Made by a program: the position numbers and the translations under genes. The notes beneath the pieces were generated by a model that saw nothing but the letters and a program-made list of their open reading frames with translations, was not told the DNA's origin and searched no databases. A stretch of DNA of 64,000 nucleotides from the NCBI GenBank assembly GCA_012295275.1, contig CM022672.1:45568-109567 (forward strand), given 5' to 3'. Below are positions 48,937 to 62,534 of this stretch, piece by piece; the stretch's first letter is position 1, and each line of letters starts with the position of its first letter. The DNA comes from Chrysomallon squamiferum. Its lineage: Eukaryota; Mollusca; Gastropoda; Neomphalida; Peltospiridae.

Positions 48937-51900
48937 ATGGACAGCATAAATGGAATTGAAAAATGTAAACGGCCAGATTCTGGCACAGACTTGAAAACAG
49001 CTGAGAAATCTGCTTCAGGTGAAACTTGCAACACCAAAGAGGAGAATAAAGATACACATGAAAAAGTAGAAGACAATGTGAAAACTGAACATGTAAAACT
49101 GGAAAATGTTTTCGTACCTCCAGAACTGTGTCGCAAGATAGTCAGACAATTAGAGGTTTGTATAATAACCAAAAAATAACTTTGAAAAAGATAATTAAGT
49201 TTATATATCTTTATCATGAATAAATATGTCTCATAAATTTAAAAAAAAAAAAATTGTGCAGAAGTACCATTAAATGTATGTAATTTGAGACTTGTTAAAC
49301 AGATTGTTATTAATGCCCAGTTCTGACATCCATGTAAAAAAATTAAATTGTTTAATTTGAATGTACAAATATGAAAATTTAGAAAAAGATGTACAAATTT
49401 ATATGTGAATTTGTTATCCAGCATTCACATTTTAAAATGCAAAATATATTTAAAGACTCTTTCCAGTTTAATTAATATCTTGTTATTACATATTTTTTCA
49501 TTACTTTTCTAGTACTACTTTGGTGATGTTAACCTACCACGAGACAAATTTCTTCAAGATAAAATCAGAGAAGATGAAGGCTGTATCCTTAATTGTATAA
49601 CATGTTACATTAAACCAGTCAGTCTACAGTCATATTTTAGATTTGTAACAGTATTAAATAAAACAGTTATGATTTGTGGCAACATATCCATTAGCTATTA
49701 AAATATAAACAATACACTCAGTATGTTTTTTTATAGGAGTATTATGACAGATAATGAAAATAATGTTCAGAGGAAAATTAATATTTTAACCGGTACATAA
49801 AAAGTCTTTATTTTTCTTAATGGTACAGGGATAAAAATCGAAACATTACTAACTTTCAACAGGTTAAAAAAGATGTGTGAACATTTTTCGTGGATTTCAT
49901 TTGCTGTTAAGAATTCTAAATCAGAAATACTAGAGGTTTGTGCATTTTATTATATATTTTTTTCAATGTTATTTAAAACTGTAGGTACCAGTTATTATTA
50001 AACTTTTGTTACACTGCATGAACATTTTTTCTGACAACCTTTTTCTTTTTTAAATAAACTGTAAAATAGATCCAAATAATGAATTATTATTTATTACTTT
50101 TTAAATATGAATTGTCATCAAACAAGACTTTATTTCGTAGATCAGTGAATGTTTGACAAAGGTGAGACGTTCACCAAGTAAACCGATACCAGAAAACACA
50201 AAAGAAAGAAGAACAGATATCGGCAGCCGCACAGTCTACGTGGTTTGTACTGCATTTTAGTTGTCAGTGTCACAATGTATAGTTATATAAAATAATATTG
50301 TTGTTTGTCTGTGTCACTTACAATGTATAGTTACATGAAGCAATACTGCTGTTTGTCAGTGTCAGTGTTTAGTTATATAAAGTAATATTGCTCTTTGTGT
50401 CAGTCACATTGTATAGTTATATAAAATAATATTGCTGTTTGTGTCAGTGTCACATTGTATAGTTTTATAAAATAATATTGCTCTTTGTGTCAGTTACACT
50501 GTATAATTAAAGTAACATTACTGTTCAGTGTCAGGAAATATGATTACATAAAATAATATTGGCCTACATTTGAAGAATATATTCTGACACATTTTTTTGT
50601 AGAAAGGTTTCCCCCTGGATTGTGAACTGGATGAAATAGAAGCATTTTTCCAAGCATATGGATCCATAGATTCAGTGTCTATGAGACGCATGCCAAAAGA
50701 CAAGACATTCAAGGTAATAATTTTTATAAGAAATGGTGTAATTAAAAAAACCAAGTACTGTCGACAGTGATTACTACATTATTTTGTTTATTAGTGTTTG
50801 GTTGATGCATGTGTATTTGTTTATATTCAGGGTTCAGTGTTTGTGATATTTTCATCAAAAAATGACACAGAGAAATTTCTCAAGCTTGACGGACTTAAAT
50901 ATAAAGATTCTGATGAATGTGAGCTGAAGAAGATGCTAAAGTAAGGTTAACTAAGAGTGATTTTAAGTAGAATGTGTATGAGGATCATGGTCTCTTTTTA
51001 TTTTTTTTTTTTTATTAGCTATGATAAAAATGCAAAATGGTATGATATTCTCACTACATTTATAAATGTGTATAAGGGCAACATTATTTGGAAACCTAGC
51101 ACTGTGTGGTCACTTGTGGGTTAACATGGCTTGTTTTAGCCAGACTGTATAATTTCCAAGGAGAGCTACTCAATTTTTTGTTTCATTTCGTCTCTTGCAT
51201 TTAGGAATGTGAGTGCATCAGTGTCATGATTGGCTTGTTTGTTTACAGGCTGTATTGTCTTCCAATTATTTTCAATTTTTTTTAAGAGAGGATTATTTTG
51301 CAATGAAACAGCGAGAAAAAATGGAGTTGAAAAACAAGGAAGATTCAAAAACAGACAAGTAAGAATTTGTTTTTCATCAAGTAGTATTGAGACCAGTCAT
51401 TCAATATATGTAACAGCTTTTATCAGTATAAAACCTTGAATATTGACACACAAGTAAAAATATTTGTCATGGGATTGATTCTTTTGATAGCACTATTATT
51501 CGTATTGTCATCACATTGAGACACTAGTTTGTATATTTAATACTGTATTACAATTTGAAATATTCTCTGCATTGACAATTATATGGAGATTATATATTTT
51601 GAAAAGTTTGTATTTTTTAATTTTATACCTTTTATAATTGGAAGATGAAATAAATGACTTTTTTTTTAAGTTATGTCAAACTTAAACTTAGCTGACCAAT
51701 AATTGCTATAATTCTGACTGAATCTGAATGTGTGACTTAAAGTATTGTACCTCAGAGCCCTATTTAGTAGTTTCCTTGAAATTCAAAGAGGGAGTTGTTT
51801 AGGGCATGCAGAATGTTTATGGTTTACCGACCATGTTTTAAGTCCATTCATTCTTTAAAAAAAAAATTCTTTTTTTTTTCAGTGACGATAAATTACAAGA

Positions 51901-53830
51901 AGAGAAACAGGTAACACATTTGTTTGAATACTGAGTACATTTGTTGTGAAATACCTGACAGTTGTATAATATGTATACAAAGTTTTGAATTAAGAGGACA
52001 TGATTTCTGTCAACAGGGGTACAAGTACAACAACAAAATGCACAAATGTGTTGTCAGGATCATATGGCATGTCTTGCAACAGTGAGGATCAAAAGTCAGC
52101 AGTATTGTCTCCAGTTGAAATGATTGTTATAGCAGACTGAAGAGATCTGCTTGTTATCACTAAATTAAATTATGCAAGCACTGATTTTGATATTGGGCTA
52201 AATGACAAGCTTCATAAACAAGACTACATATATCTGAAAAATATATAGCTCTGCAGTGTCTGCTCCAGAATTCTTCATGTAAACAAGCTGTCAGTTGAGC
52301 TTGGTCAGTTACTCAATTCATTTTTAGTGTTTAACCCTTTGAATGCTGTACTGGTTCCACTATGACCCTAAGCAGTTAAACTAAATTAAGTATACGTACA
52401 TCAGAAGGCTAATTGAAGTTTCTTGTGTGTCTTGTGATTGCAACATTAATTATTAGCTATTAAAAGCATTGTTAAGATTTAATAGAGCCATGCTTGTAAA
52501 TGACTGTTTCAGAAACTGATGAGTCGAATTACAAAAGGAGCCATTCTTCATCTTGAAGGTCTTCCTAACGACACCACACGTGAAGACATCAAAAATTTCT
52601 TTTCTGATTTTTGTCAAGTAGCTTGGGTTGACTTTGATAAGGGAGACAAGAAGGTAATTAAAATACATATATTTAGCACATCTGTGTTGTTTATTTGCAG
52701 ATTTCATATTTGTTCTTCAATCATTAACTGATGCATTAATTGTAGGCTCGGTTACGCTTTGATGAAGAGAATGGTGCCAAATTAGCTGTTGAAAAGGCTC
52801 AAGAGGCTAACGATGGTAAAATAGAGATTAACAATGCAGAGTTGGTTCCTCGTGTTCTTGAAGGCAAGTACGTTTATAAGTAGCTGTTTGTATATTGATA
52901 TTTTGCACATACATACACGTATATGGTTACTGTACAAACTTTAGTAATTTAGAATGTTTTAGATACATTTGGTTTGTGTAAATACTTTGGAATACTAAAA
53001 TGTTTGCAGCTCTTTAAAGACATGGTAAACAGTGAACTGCATTAATTGTTGTAACAGCAGTGATCATTATTCAGGTGAAACCACCAGTCTGGATTTGGAA
53101 TCCTTTTAAGAACAACACTTGTTTGATATGTAGCAGATTACTGATATTGTCTATAGATTTTCTATGTTCTAATATTTTGTATGAGTGCAAAGTTTGTAAT
53201 ATTACTAGTAGTTTATTTATAGTTTATGTGAACTTTAACAGCGTCTGGATAGTATATATAGTTTATCTATGATTATATTGAACAGAAAAGAGTTTAATTG
53301 ATGAAGTTTTGTTTCAGGTGATGAAGAGCTTGAACACTGGCAAAACATTTTTAGCAAAAAAAATCAAGGTAGAAACAAAAAACGAACACAACCATATAAC
53401 AAGGGCAAAAGGAAATTTAAACAGGTGAATTTTAAATTGCAGTATGATTAACGACAATTAAACTTGAATTCCCAGGATTGTCAGACTTAGAATAATATAT
53501 GTTTAAACTACTTGTGTTAACTGAAATCAGTCAGTAGTATATATTTTAAATGTTCTAATCTGAAAGCATTTGAGGCATAATACCAGCTGAAAGTAGAAGC
53601 AATGAAACAAAAAAAAATAGTAAACATGATGATTTTGTAACATATAATCTGTGGTGTAACAACTTTGTTTCTGTTTTTTAGGGAGGTCATGGCAAGAAGT
53701 TCCACAGAGGTGAGTAAATGTGCTAATAGGTGTTTCATACAAGTTTTATTTATCTTAGAAATGATTTTTAATGCTGTTTTATTTTATTTCAGATGGTGAA
53801 CCCCAAGAGAAACAATCAAAGAAAGACTGA
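48937..53830 (+). CDS. ssb: La ribonucleoprotein (SSB)
   Basis: La binds the 3' UUU-OH end of nascent RNA polymerase III transcripts and protects and chaperones them. Thirteen coding exons: 48937-49155, 49513-49582, 49829-49935, 50141-50242, 50603-50713, 50831-50940, 51287-51358, 51883-51910, 52513-52653, 52746-52863, 53318-53424, 53682-53709 and 53793-53830. Phases agree throughout, 1251 bp, 416 aa (human 408). La motif at residues ~60-150 with QLEYYFGDVNLPRDKF. RNA-end-binding residues equivalent to human Gln20, Tyr23, Tyr24, Asp33 and Phe35 are present (Q71, Y74, Y75, D84, F86). RRM1 ~162-240 (RTVYVKGFPLDCELDEIEAF, GSVFVIFSS). Atypical RRM2 ~278-360 (ILHLEGLPND...VAWVDFDKGDKKARLRF...RVLEG). 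The tail is basic and ends EKQSKKD. The N-terminal extension before the La motif is about 50 residues longer than in human. Intron 10 uses a GC donor. Confidence 0.96.
50262..50570. repeat. ~45 bp minisatellite in La intron 4
   Basis: Six to seven imperfect copies of a 42-48 bp unit (TGTATAGTTATATAAAATAA, then TATTGCTGTTTGTGTCAGTG) fill most of the intron before exon 5. Confidence 0.8.
52864..52865 (+). other. GC splice donor in La intron 10
   Basis: Exon 10 ends CTTGAAG and the intron starts GCAAGTA. Only this junction keeps the frame (VLEG|DEELEHW). The nearby GT at 52869 would bring TGA in at once. AG|GCAAGT is the classic context of GC-AG introns. Confidence 0.85.
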
Positions 53831-53963
53831 CAGTTTTTTACATTGTTCCATGGATTCATTCACAACTAATCATCATGTTACACTGCATTTTGTAAACATT
53901 TTACCACTTCATTTTGTAAATATCTTTATGTATGATGTTTTATAAACAAATATTTTACTACTC

Positions 53964-53969
53964 AATAAA
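53964..53969 (+). terminator. Poly(A) signal for La
   Basis: AATAAA 134 bp after the La stop codon, in an AT-rich 3' UTR. Confidence 0.7.
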
Positions 53970-54790
53970 TTTAGATTATTTTATCAGAAAATTTCCTTTT
54001 TACTGAGTTTTACTAAATAAATTTATTTTATTAAGAATACAGAGATAAAACAAATTTCAACATGAAAGATATTATTTATGCTGTTTCCTGGGGTTATTAT
54101 TATTTTAATTCTGTGTACATTAGTTTATTTTGTTAATTATACACATGCACCTAATTTATGGTGTGTTTTGGAGGGAGTAATAAAATAGATCATTACATTG
54201 GTGATGCAGTTATTAGATACACATTGCAGAAAACATACTGCAAAGAATCTCCCACTAAATATTTACTTATAATTTAAACCACATTAGAAATATTAAACAT
54301 TTATTTTTGACATTGTTTTCTAGTGTTTATTATTTATGGGTTGAAATTTTGATAAAATATTACAGAAAATTAAAAATAAACATAATCAGTAATTTTTATG
54401 AATATGATAGTACGTATATGAAAGCTTTCTATCAAAAATTTGCAGGTAGGCATTTTGTTTCTAATAGCCGTCCACCTTGGTTTGAACTGAATGTGTTATA
54501 TACACTGACTGTGTTAGTCATTAATTAAGTGAATTATGAAACTGATCACAATCCTTTCAGTAGAACAGTTACAACACAAAACTAATGCACTTCATAGTTT
54601 ATTTTAAATATTCAAAGGCTTAATAAACATTCACTGTTGTAATGATTAACAAACAATTTAATGGCATTAGTTGTCACAAATTTCAGTGTTTTCGTGTTTT
54701 CACATATATTAAGGTGTACCACAAGAATCATCTTTTCACATAACTGGAAACAATGTATCAGAGTTGGGACTCCCAACACAAAAATGCACA
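53970..54790. other. Intergenic spacer between La and the zinc-finger gene (tail to tail)
   Basis: AT-rich, with no coding homology. The two genes converge here. Short open frames such as 54307-54528 show no family resemblance. Confidence 0.6.
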
Positions 54791-54900
54791 TTTATTTCTT
54801 ACAGTATTTCTCAATTCATATCTGTTCAATTAAGCATCATTTGTGTGAGACAGGCAGAGTCGCTGGTAACCGTTTTCTTGTGTTGAATTTGTCATTTAAA

Positions 54901-55138
54901 TCATTTGTGTGCTGTTGGATTCGTCACTGTGACTACCATTTTCTTGTGTATCTTCACGTGCTGGTTGAGTGCGTCACGTCGGGTGCATTTCTTGCCACAG
55001 AGCTGACATGTGAAACGTAGAAGACGCTGATGTACACATCGAACATGTCTCAGAAGGGTACATCGCTGAGTGAACACTGTTTGGCAAACGCGACATGTGT
55101 GACCATTTAGTTGAGATGGTATGTTCATTTCAGCAGAT
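54901..55138 (-). CDS. Alternative last exon A: two C2H2 zinc fingers
   Basis: The acceptor TTTTATTTTCAG ends at 55139, and the exon opens with one base (A) completing a split codon. It reads SAEMNIPSQLNG, then finger 1 (CRVCQTVFTQRC...H...H) and finger 2 (CQLCGKKCTRRDALNQH...H), each with CX2C and H-X3/4-H, a short tail and a stop at 54901. AATAAA on the minus strand lies at 54791-54796, 105 bp past the stop. The shared phase with exons B and C indicates splicing to the common exon at 62535-62581. Paired fingers on swappable last exons are typical of BTB-zinc-finger regulators such as lola, where they set DNA-binding specificity. The BTB part is not in this window. Confidence 0.8.
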
Positions 55139-57113
55139 CTGAAAATAAAATAATATTTAACAGTTATAACCAATTTTTTTTATTTTGCACTAAAGTTGTC
55201 AACCAGCAGCCACTTGTATTTCAGAAACAGTAATTCAAATGCAATCTGAAGATCATTAATTTTGATTTATGGATTTATTTCTAAAGATATATAAACCCCA
55301 CAATTCAAAAATGACATATTCATCACTAGTTACCTATACAGTATTTGGTTAAATTAGAAATGAAATCGGAATGTTTCTCCTAAATTATTTCCAGTTAAGA
55401 CTAATTATTTTCACGTATTTCCCACCAAAAAATTGCAGTGTGTTCTCAAGTTGTGCTAATTGTAAAATGTAACATGTCTGTCATGTATGTATTTTCTAAT
55501 CTGAAAGTATTTGCACAACTGGAGGTGTATAAAAAAAAATGCTGAGCAATGAAATTGTTTGGAAATGTCTAACAAACTTTGATCCAGAAAGCCTTCTCCC
55601 CTCCCTCACCCAAGGACAGGGAGAATGGAAAAACTGCAGGTTAAATTAGTTGCTTTAATTAAAAACCTTTATCACTGATTTGACTAATTTAGAAATATGA
55701 CATTAGAATAAAAAGATCTGAAAAAAAGAATCTGTTTTTGGAGTAGTTATTACCAGAAAAACAAACCATTAATAAAAAGTAAACTGACACTTAGGAGGAG
55801 TGGTGGGGTTTTTTAACATACAGTGTTAGTGCTTAATTATTTGTTTGTTTACCAAATGGATATTTTTTTTTTTTTTTGTAAGACCAATTCATTCTACTTT
55901 TTTATTTTTAATACTGAATTAAACTACATACATTAGTTTACCAAGAAAAGCTGTAAAAAGAAACAACAAACTAAATAAATAATAATCTAAAAAAAATAAC
56001 TGATTCTATTTCTTTAAATCATAACAACTTCTATACATCTCCAACTGCTTATTATTTATTCAGTGATTTTGTTCTGGAGAAAACAGCTATTTCAAAATTC
56101 AGTAAATTGGATTTAGTTAATGTATTAATCTGCCTGAAGGAGGGTATTAGTGGTTGCTTAATAATATTGTCAGATTAAATACAGAGTTGACAGTCTTAAA
56201 AATTTTACTGTTTGTTACTGCTGAAGTTAAAAATTACTAACAATCAAATTTTAAATATTTTTATGTTCTTTTAAATTGTTAAGTTTAAGTTGACACTTTT
56301 GAAATTAAGAGCATACAATCACAGTTTTACTACTAATAATACATAAATATATGGAATAATAATAAAAATGTGTAAACATTTGACTACATGTTGTTTATAT
56401 GTCTGCATGGTTAGATGGATATAGGTATGTGTTTGCATGTTGTGTACTTGCTTTAGGTAATCTGTATACGTATGATACAGGTTGACAATCCCTTTCCAGA
56501 ATTCCAAAATCCAAAACTTTCTGATCATCAGAAATAGTATTATGTTACGGTTTTGAGACTGTTTTGGATACACAATTTTATTCAACAAATTATTTAAAAA
56601 TTATATAAAAAAAATAACCCACTAATGTATAAATTGTACTATAAATGAAACCTGTATTCCAAAATCAAAAATACTTCAAGTCCCAAGTGGTTCAGATAAA
56701 GGATACTCGGCCAGTGTATGCAACTACATATGTTCTATATTATTAAGTATGTGGATCTGTGACAAAAGCTCACTCTGAAACACTTCTAATTGCTCTTCAA
56801 AAAGGATGTTCTTTAACTTAGTATCTTGTTACTATGATCTTATGAATCTATTAATGACAAAGGTATTACTAGTAGAAGACACCACAACTGATGGGCACAT
56901 AAAAGCAGAACACTTAGTGGGGAAAAAACTTAAATATTTATTTGCCCATCAAGTGAATGGTTTTTAACATCATATGCCATGACACCAGTAACAGTAGTCA
57001 CAAACTACTGCCATGTATCATAATACCAGAAACTCTGGTGACAAACTATTGTTGTATGCTGACATTTTTACAGTTACAAGTTTGTTGTTGAGAAGCTTAC
57101 CAATGTATTGAGA
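55139..57113. other. Spacer between zinc-finger exons A and B
   Basis: AT-rich non-coding sequence holding the Tigger-like MITE and the 3' UTR of exon B. No further finger exon was found on either strand. Confidence 0.6.
56478..56716. mobile_element. Tigger/pogo-like MITE
   Basis: It starts CAGGTTGACAATCCCTTTCC and ends with the reverse complement of GGCCGAGTATCCTTTATC, followed by TTTTTGATTTTGGAAT-type sequence. These resemble the termini of Tigger-family DNA transposons. TA lies at both edges (56476-56477 and 56717-56718). It is about 240 bp with no transposase. The arms are diverged, so the family call is tentative. Confidence 0.45.
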
Positions 57114-57333
57114 TTATTGTCTTTTCACATGACGCTTTAGATGTTGACGGAAATAGTCTTTTCTACTAAATGTTCCATTGCAAACAGTGCATCTCAATCG
57201 AACAGAACCAAAATGGAAGTTCTGATTGTGTCGTGTCAAAGCTGATTTATACGTGAATCGTTTGTTACATTGTTGACACCACAGCTTGTCTGATCTGGGC
57301 TGTTTGATACCACCTCCACAATGCTGTGGCTTT
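57114..57333 (-). CDS. Alternative last exon B: two C2H2 zinc fingers
   Basis: The acceptor TTTTTGATTTCAG ends at 57334, with the same one-base entry (A) as exons A and C. It reads KPQHCGGGIKQPRSDKL, then finger 1 (CQQCNKRFTYKSALTRH...H), finger 2 (CTVCNGTFSRKDYFRQHLKRH), a basic end and a stop at 57114. AATAAA on the minus strand lies at 56937-56942, about 170 bp on. The finger spacing (SVRLR between fingers) matches exon A in position but not in sequence, as expected for old duplicated, diverged exons. Confidence 0.8.
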
Positions 57334-58027
57334 CTGAAATCAAAAACCAAAAATAAAGAGAAAACCATGTCTTATCTATGTATCAGAACTGAAATATATT
57401 ATCCACTAAATTTTACCCATCTAGGTTGTTTTATCTAAAGCAAAATAAAACCAAAATTGAATTGCCAGAAAAATGTGTATTATCTTATAAAATATCACCT
57501 TGTAACATAAATATAAACTTGTGACATAATCATGTTCAACTTGTTTTATCTAGTAAAATATCACCAGTCAATTTATTATTATCTAGTTAAATGTTACCTC
57601 TCAAATTTGAATTGCCAAGTAAAATAATCCAATCAAAATAGTATGCAAAATATTAACACTTGACTATGTTATCTTTCAGTGGTTAAATATCACTGGCATA
57701 TTTAATATTATTTATGTGGCACAGTGTCATGTATTATTGTGCAGTGTTCAGAGATTTGTAAACCTTTAATATTTTGCTTTTAGTAATTTGGTTGCAAAAA
57801 ACAAAACAAAATAAAATGTTTAATTTACCCAGCACAACAATCAGTATCTGGTGAAGGACATTAATTGAAAAAGCAGCCCTTCCACTACAAACTGTTTCAA
57901 AAACTGTGTACTACAGCCTTTATTACACGTGTACCAGTAAGGAAATAGTTGTTAAAATAGTTGTTACATCATCTGTTTCTTTAATAGAATATACAAGTTT
58001 GGAATTTCATTACTGAAAAATCTGTTG

Positions 58028-58238
58028 TTACTTAATTCTGTGAGATTTAGAATGTCGATTTAGGTTGTCTTTCCGGTTGAATTTTGCACCACAAATGTTA
58101 CAAAAAAAAGAAGAGCCTCCATGGTGGACACACTGAATATGACGAATGAGAACATGGCGGTAATGAAATCCTTTGTTGCACATGTCACATGTGTAGACTG
58201 GAGAGTTGTCAACTTGGCTACACAATCTTTGCACACTT
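58028..58238 (-). CDS. Alternative last exon C: two C2H2 zinc fingers
   Basis: The acceptor TCTTTGCTTACAG ends at 58239, again entering with a single A. It reads SVQRLCSQVDNSPVY, then finger 1 (CDMCNKGFHYRHVLIRH...H), the linker HHGGSSFF, finger 2 (CNICGAKFNRKDNLNRHSKSH), RIK and a stop at 58028. AATAAA on the minus strand lies at 57919-57924, about 105 bp on. The ATG at 58232-58234 is a frame accident; the exon starts at the acceptor. Confidence 0.8.
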
Positions 58239-61200
58239 CTGTAAGCAAAGAGAAACCACTTTTAGCAGCTAGACTGTGTTTGATACATATAATAGACACA
58301 ATTCTTTTTATTATCTTAGAATTTTATAAACGTGTCAAGGATTATTTATGTACTGTTATTTTTGTAAATTAAAAACCTTAAGCTAATGTATGCAAAAATT
58401 AACGATAAATTCAAACAATTTGTTCAGTAATATTTTAGCATTTTGAAAGATTCAATGTATTATATTTAAAATTTCAGTAATTACAAGCGAACTTTGTGGA
58501 ATTTTGATATCACTTAGAAGTAATGTATGTAACCGTTTCATTTTAGAAAAGATTAATCAGTGACTGGCAAAATGTCACAGAAAAATTACTTGTTAAAATG
58601 TGTTTTAATGCATATTCTCCACCTTTCTCTGTTATTAAACAAATCTTTAGTATGGAAGCTATTCATACCAGTAATCTGCTACCAGGGCTTTTATATTCCA
58701 AACATATAACTGCACAACAAAGTTTTAGTGCAAATATATCATAAGAGCAAATGTGCTCTACTTGTGTGTAAAACATTACAACTATGTTCTCATAACCACA
58801 TGTATATATAGGAAAGTAATTTAAATAAATAGTTATTGTGCAATAAACAGAGTAATGCCAGGTGCATCAACATTCTTGACTGACTGAGGGATTTTACACT
58901 ACTGTCAAAGGAGGCAGGGGAAAGAATACAGCAGTGGAGATGACACACTAGTGTAACTCATAAGAACTAGAATTTGACATGTTTATCAAATACAAGTCAG
59001 TGTGATGCTGGCATCATTTTAACTGGATGCTTTACATACATGGACTGCTCTAGATGAACAACTATTACCAATGTGGTTTCAAATCTGTTATATTTTTCAA
59101 GATATTACTGAATCTCAAATGACCTCCCTAGAGATGAATTTGTCAAGACGAGCATGTTAACAATGCTGATCAGCAAACAGTCTTGGGCTATATATTGCAT
59201 CAGTGGTAATTCACAAGTCACATACACATAACAACAGTGGTAAAGATGATGTCACCTGTACAACCAGTACCTCAAAGGCTATGGAAAAGATTAGCAAGAT
59301 GGTCTTTGTACTGTGCAAGCTGCAGGCCCCGGCATGTTGAAAATGTTTGCAGAGCTTGTCTTCAGCTTAAGGAATATAAGGCTGTGACGTTTTCATAAAC
59401 TGAGTTGGATTCTGTAAATTGCAAAAACTTCATGGTACAAACTGATTTCAGTGTATGTGTAAATATATAACCTGACTTAATGTACGGATGTAAATATACA
59501 AAATCTTGATTGTGTTATTTGTCAATATACAATCAGACTTTAGCACATGAGTGATACTTGTTTGTTTTTACAGACGAATGTATGGTTATTATATCAAACT
59601 GTTTTCACTGACAAATGTATGGTTACTCTAACTTTTCACAGACAAATGTATGGTTACAATTAATTTTACAATTAAGATCACAGACTGTATAAACTATTGT
59701 TTAGTTCTCATGCAACATGCAGAACCGTTCTTGTGTAACCCATTTTCCATTGAGCAAATGTTATTGTGTTAAATGTTATTTTGCTCATCTTTGGAAATAA
59801 AATGCAATCACTATGTCAGCAACATCCTTTCCTGCTCAGTTTGCTGCACTGATACTTGCACAATACTTGTCAGTGGTGCATAGCTTATCCCAGTAAAACC
59901 AACAATGAATCCTGACCTTGTCAACTTAGAAGCTGTAATTTCGGGAGTAGCTTTCTTACAGTTTTCTTGTTTTGTGCAATAAATGAGACTAAAATGTTTT
60001 AGTAAAAGTTAGTCGTAATTACACTGTACTATCATATATACAGATGATTCCATTATTACAGATAATGAAAAAGCTCCATTTAGGTTAACCAATTTATGCA
60101 ACTGTACTGCATAATCACTTAATCAGTTAATGACTAAAAAAACAACCAAACTACTACAATGTTGATCATTTAACAGTGTTGTCTTGGATTTCATATTACT
60201 ATTATTAAAAACATCAAAACATTTTTAAAAAATAAATAAAATGTTTGCCATCAAGTAGATATTTCTTCCTCTATTTCTTTACTCTTGATGATATTATAGA
60301 CAATGGAATTTTAGTACAAAAACTACATTTTCATATAGTGGGCTCTTTCATAAATATGCCGAGTAATCTTTTAAATGAGGTACATCAAAGAAAAGATGGC
60401 AACATTGAGGAAAAGCATCTGTAAGTCTTAGAACAACATTAAAACTGTGGAAACTATGAATGATGATTGTGTATAATGTATAATTATGACATCTGATAAT
60501 TCAATTAGTACATGAAATTTCTACTTTGAACTACTACAACTGTTAAGTATGATCAACAAACAAGTATATTTTGTTGTTGTTCAGTATCAAAATGATCTTT
60601 GAAAAATAAAAGTGTTATGTCCTTCAACAAGTTATGTTAGGATTAATGGTATTTTTCTGTACCAAGACCATGCGAGGGCATAAAAATAAACATTACTGTT
60701 TAGAATTAATACCATCCTAGACTGCAAGTGTTTTAGTACTGGTAGTTGCAGAGAGCCAAATTACTATGTTTGTGTTGATAATGCAGTTTTTAAAGTTTTT
60801 TTAGATACATGCATTTCCTATTGCAAATTGTTTTAAATGCAAGATGTTATTATCATTTATGGACTTATGAAAAATAATTGTTGACTTTGTGTTAATTTTT
60901 TGAGTGGATTTCTTTTTTCAATAATGAATAAATACTTCATTATTAATAAGATAGAACATCTAAACCTTCTTGTGAATCATTTTCAGCAAAGGAAGCCTCC
61001 ATTCAGGCTTCATCATGAGATCATGATGATCAAATGACCAGTTTAAGTAAATCAGAGCCTTCGAATTCAATGGAAATGCATTGTAAGTACTTATTCTGAA
61101 GTTATTCTCGATTTTTCTGCTCTGAAATACCACAGAATAAAGGCCATAATTATAGAGGCATGTACTTTGCTAGGTATCACACCTGCAGGTATTACGAAAC

Positions 61201-62534
61201 AAAGTGGCAAAAATCACGGGATGGTTGGTAAAAACAACTTTTAATGTACAAAAATGGCATTTTGATGTTAAATGCACTACATGTTAAAAGTAGATGTATC
61301 AAAGAGTTATTAACTGCCAATAATATTTGATTACTCCAAAGCAACCAAAAATTGGTACTTTTAGGACCACATTTTAGGCAAAAGCTACACACTGAAAACT
61401 GGTTACTGTCAGTTAATGCTTTTCACATGTTCTTCATGTTAACTGAAAACATGTAGAAATAATGCAATTCAAAACAAAATAAAAACCTATACATTCAAAA
61501 CACAAAGAAATATATTCAAAATATAAACAAATATATTCAAAACAAAAAACAAAAAAATACAAATACATATTGAAAATAAAATAAAACATATATATATATA
61601 TGTTCAGAATACAAATAAATGTATTGTAAATAAGTGTATCTGAAAAAATAATAAATTTACTCATGGTCAAGTGTCATGGATTCACTTTATGTAACTAACT
61701 TAATTTTCTGTGACAAACGCAATTTCTCAACTCCATGGAGTTGTTTTACAAGAGCTGGTAATTGGTAATTCGGAAGAAAAGGAAAAAGCCAAAACAAGAA
61801 CCAAAAGTGGTATCATTCAGTCAGGCAAGGAACCAATGTTTTTGAAAAGTATAGTAAGCCACTTTCTGTTTGATAGGATGTAATGTGTAATTAACCTGTG
61901 TCAGTAACATTTCATATACATACAATTTAAATTCTTTAATCTGCCCTGCATGCAGATTCTTATTTTATTTTGGTTCCCCATATGACCTTACTCGTAACTC
62001 TCATTATCACTAGACAAAGTTATTTGAATATATGTAATATATGTTTTACTGACTGTATTATTATCACATCTGTATAATAAATAATTAACTTGTATCTTCA
62101 CTTGTGTTGTTTATTTCTTTAATGGATAAATAGAATTATTGATTTATATAGATTGCTGTCAATTTATTTTTTTAAGTTCCTTGTTAGGTGGCCATTTAAG
62201 CACCCTTTTAACCTAGACTGAGTCTTAATGAAACATCCAACATATTTTATGGTGTGGTACCCATGACATCTTGTAACTATGCATTCCGTGACTTGAATGT
62301 ATTGTATTTGTTGTTGTTGTAATTTGAATTTCAGTGTACAAGAGATAATCAGCCTCTGTGGAGAAACTGTCATTTGTAATCTGTAGGAACAAATGGTTAC
62401 ATGCTAGTGTATATTTACTTACAAACAAAAGATAACACTGAGTACCTAATGGCAGAATAAAAGAAGTAAAGATGTGATTATAAGAAATATTACCTAAAAA
62501 TGACTAAAACAGATTTAGTTAAATAATTACTTAC
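58239..62534. other. 4.3 kb intron of the zinc-finger gene
   Basis: I searched by eye for more paired CX2C...HX3-4H frames after an acceptor and found none. A small threefold repeat around GACAAATGTATGGTTA sits at 59570-59660. A plus-strand frame near 61740-61860 (ELVIGNSEEKEKAKTRTKSG) is open but unassigned. Confidence 0.5.

Noticed and set aside
61740-61860. Possible plus-strand exon (ELVIGNSEEKEKAK...)
   Set aside because: Open and lysine-rich, but with no clear acceptor, partner exon or family. Not annotated as a gene.
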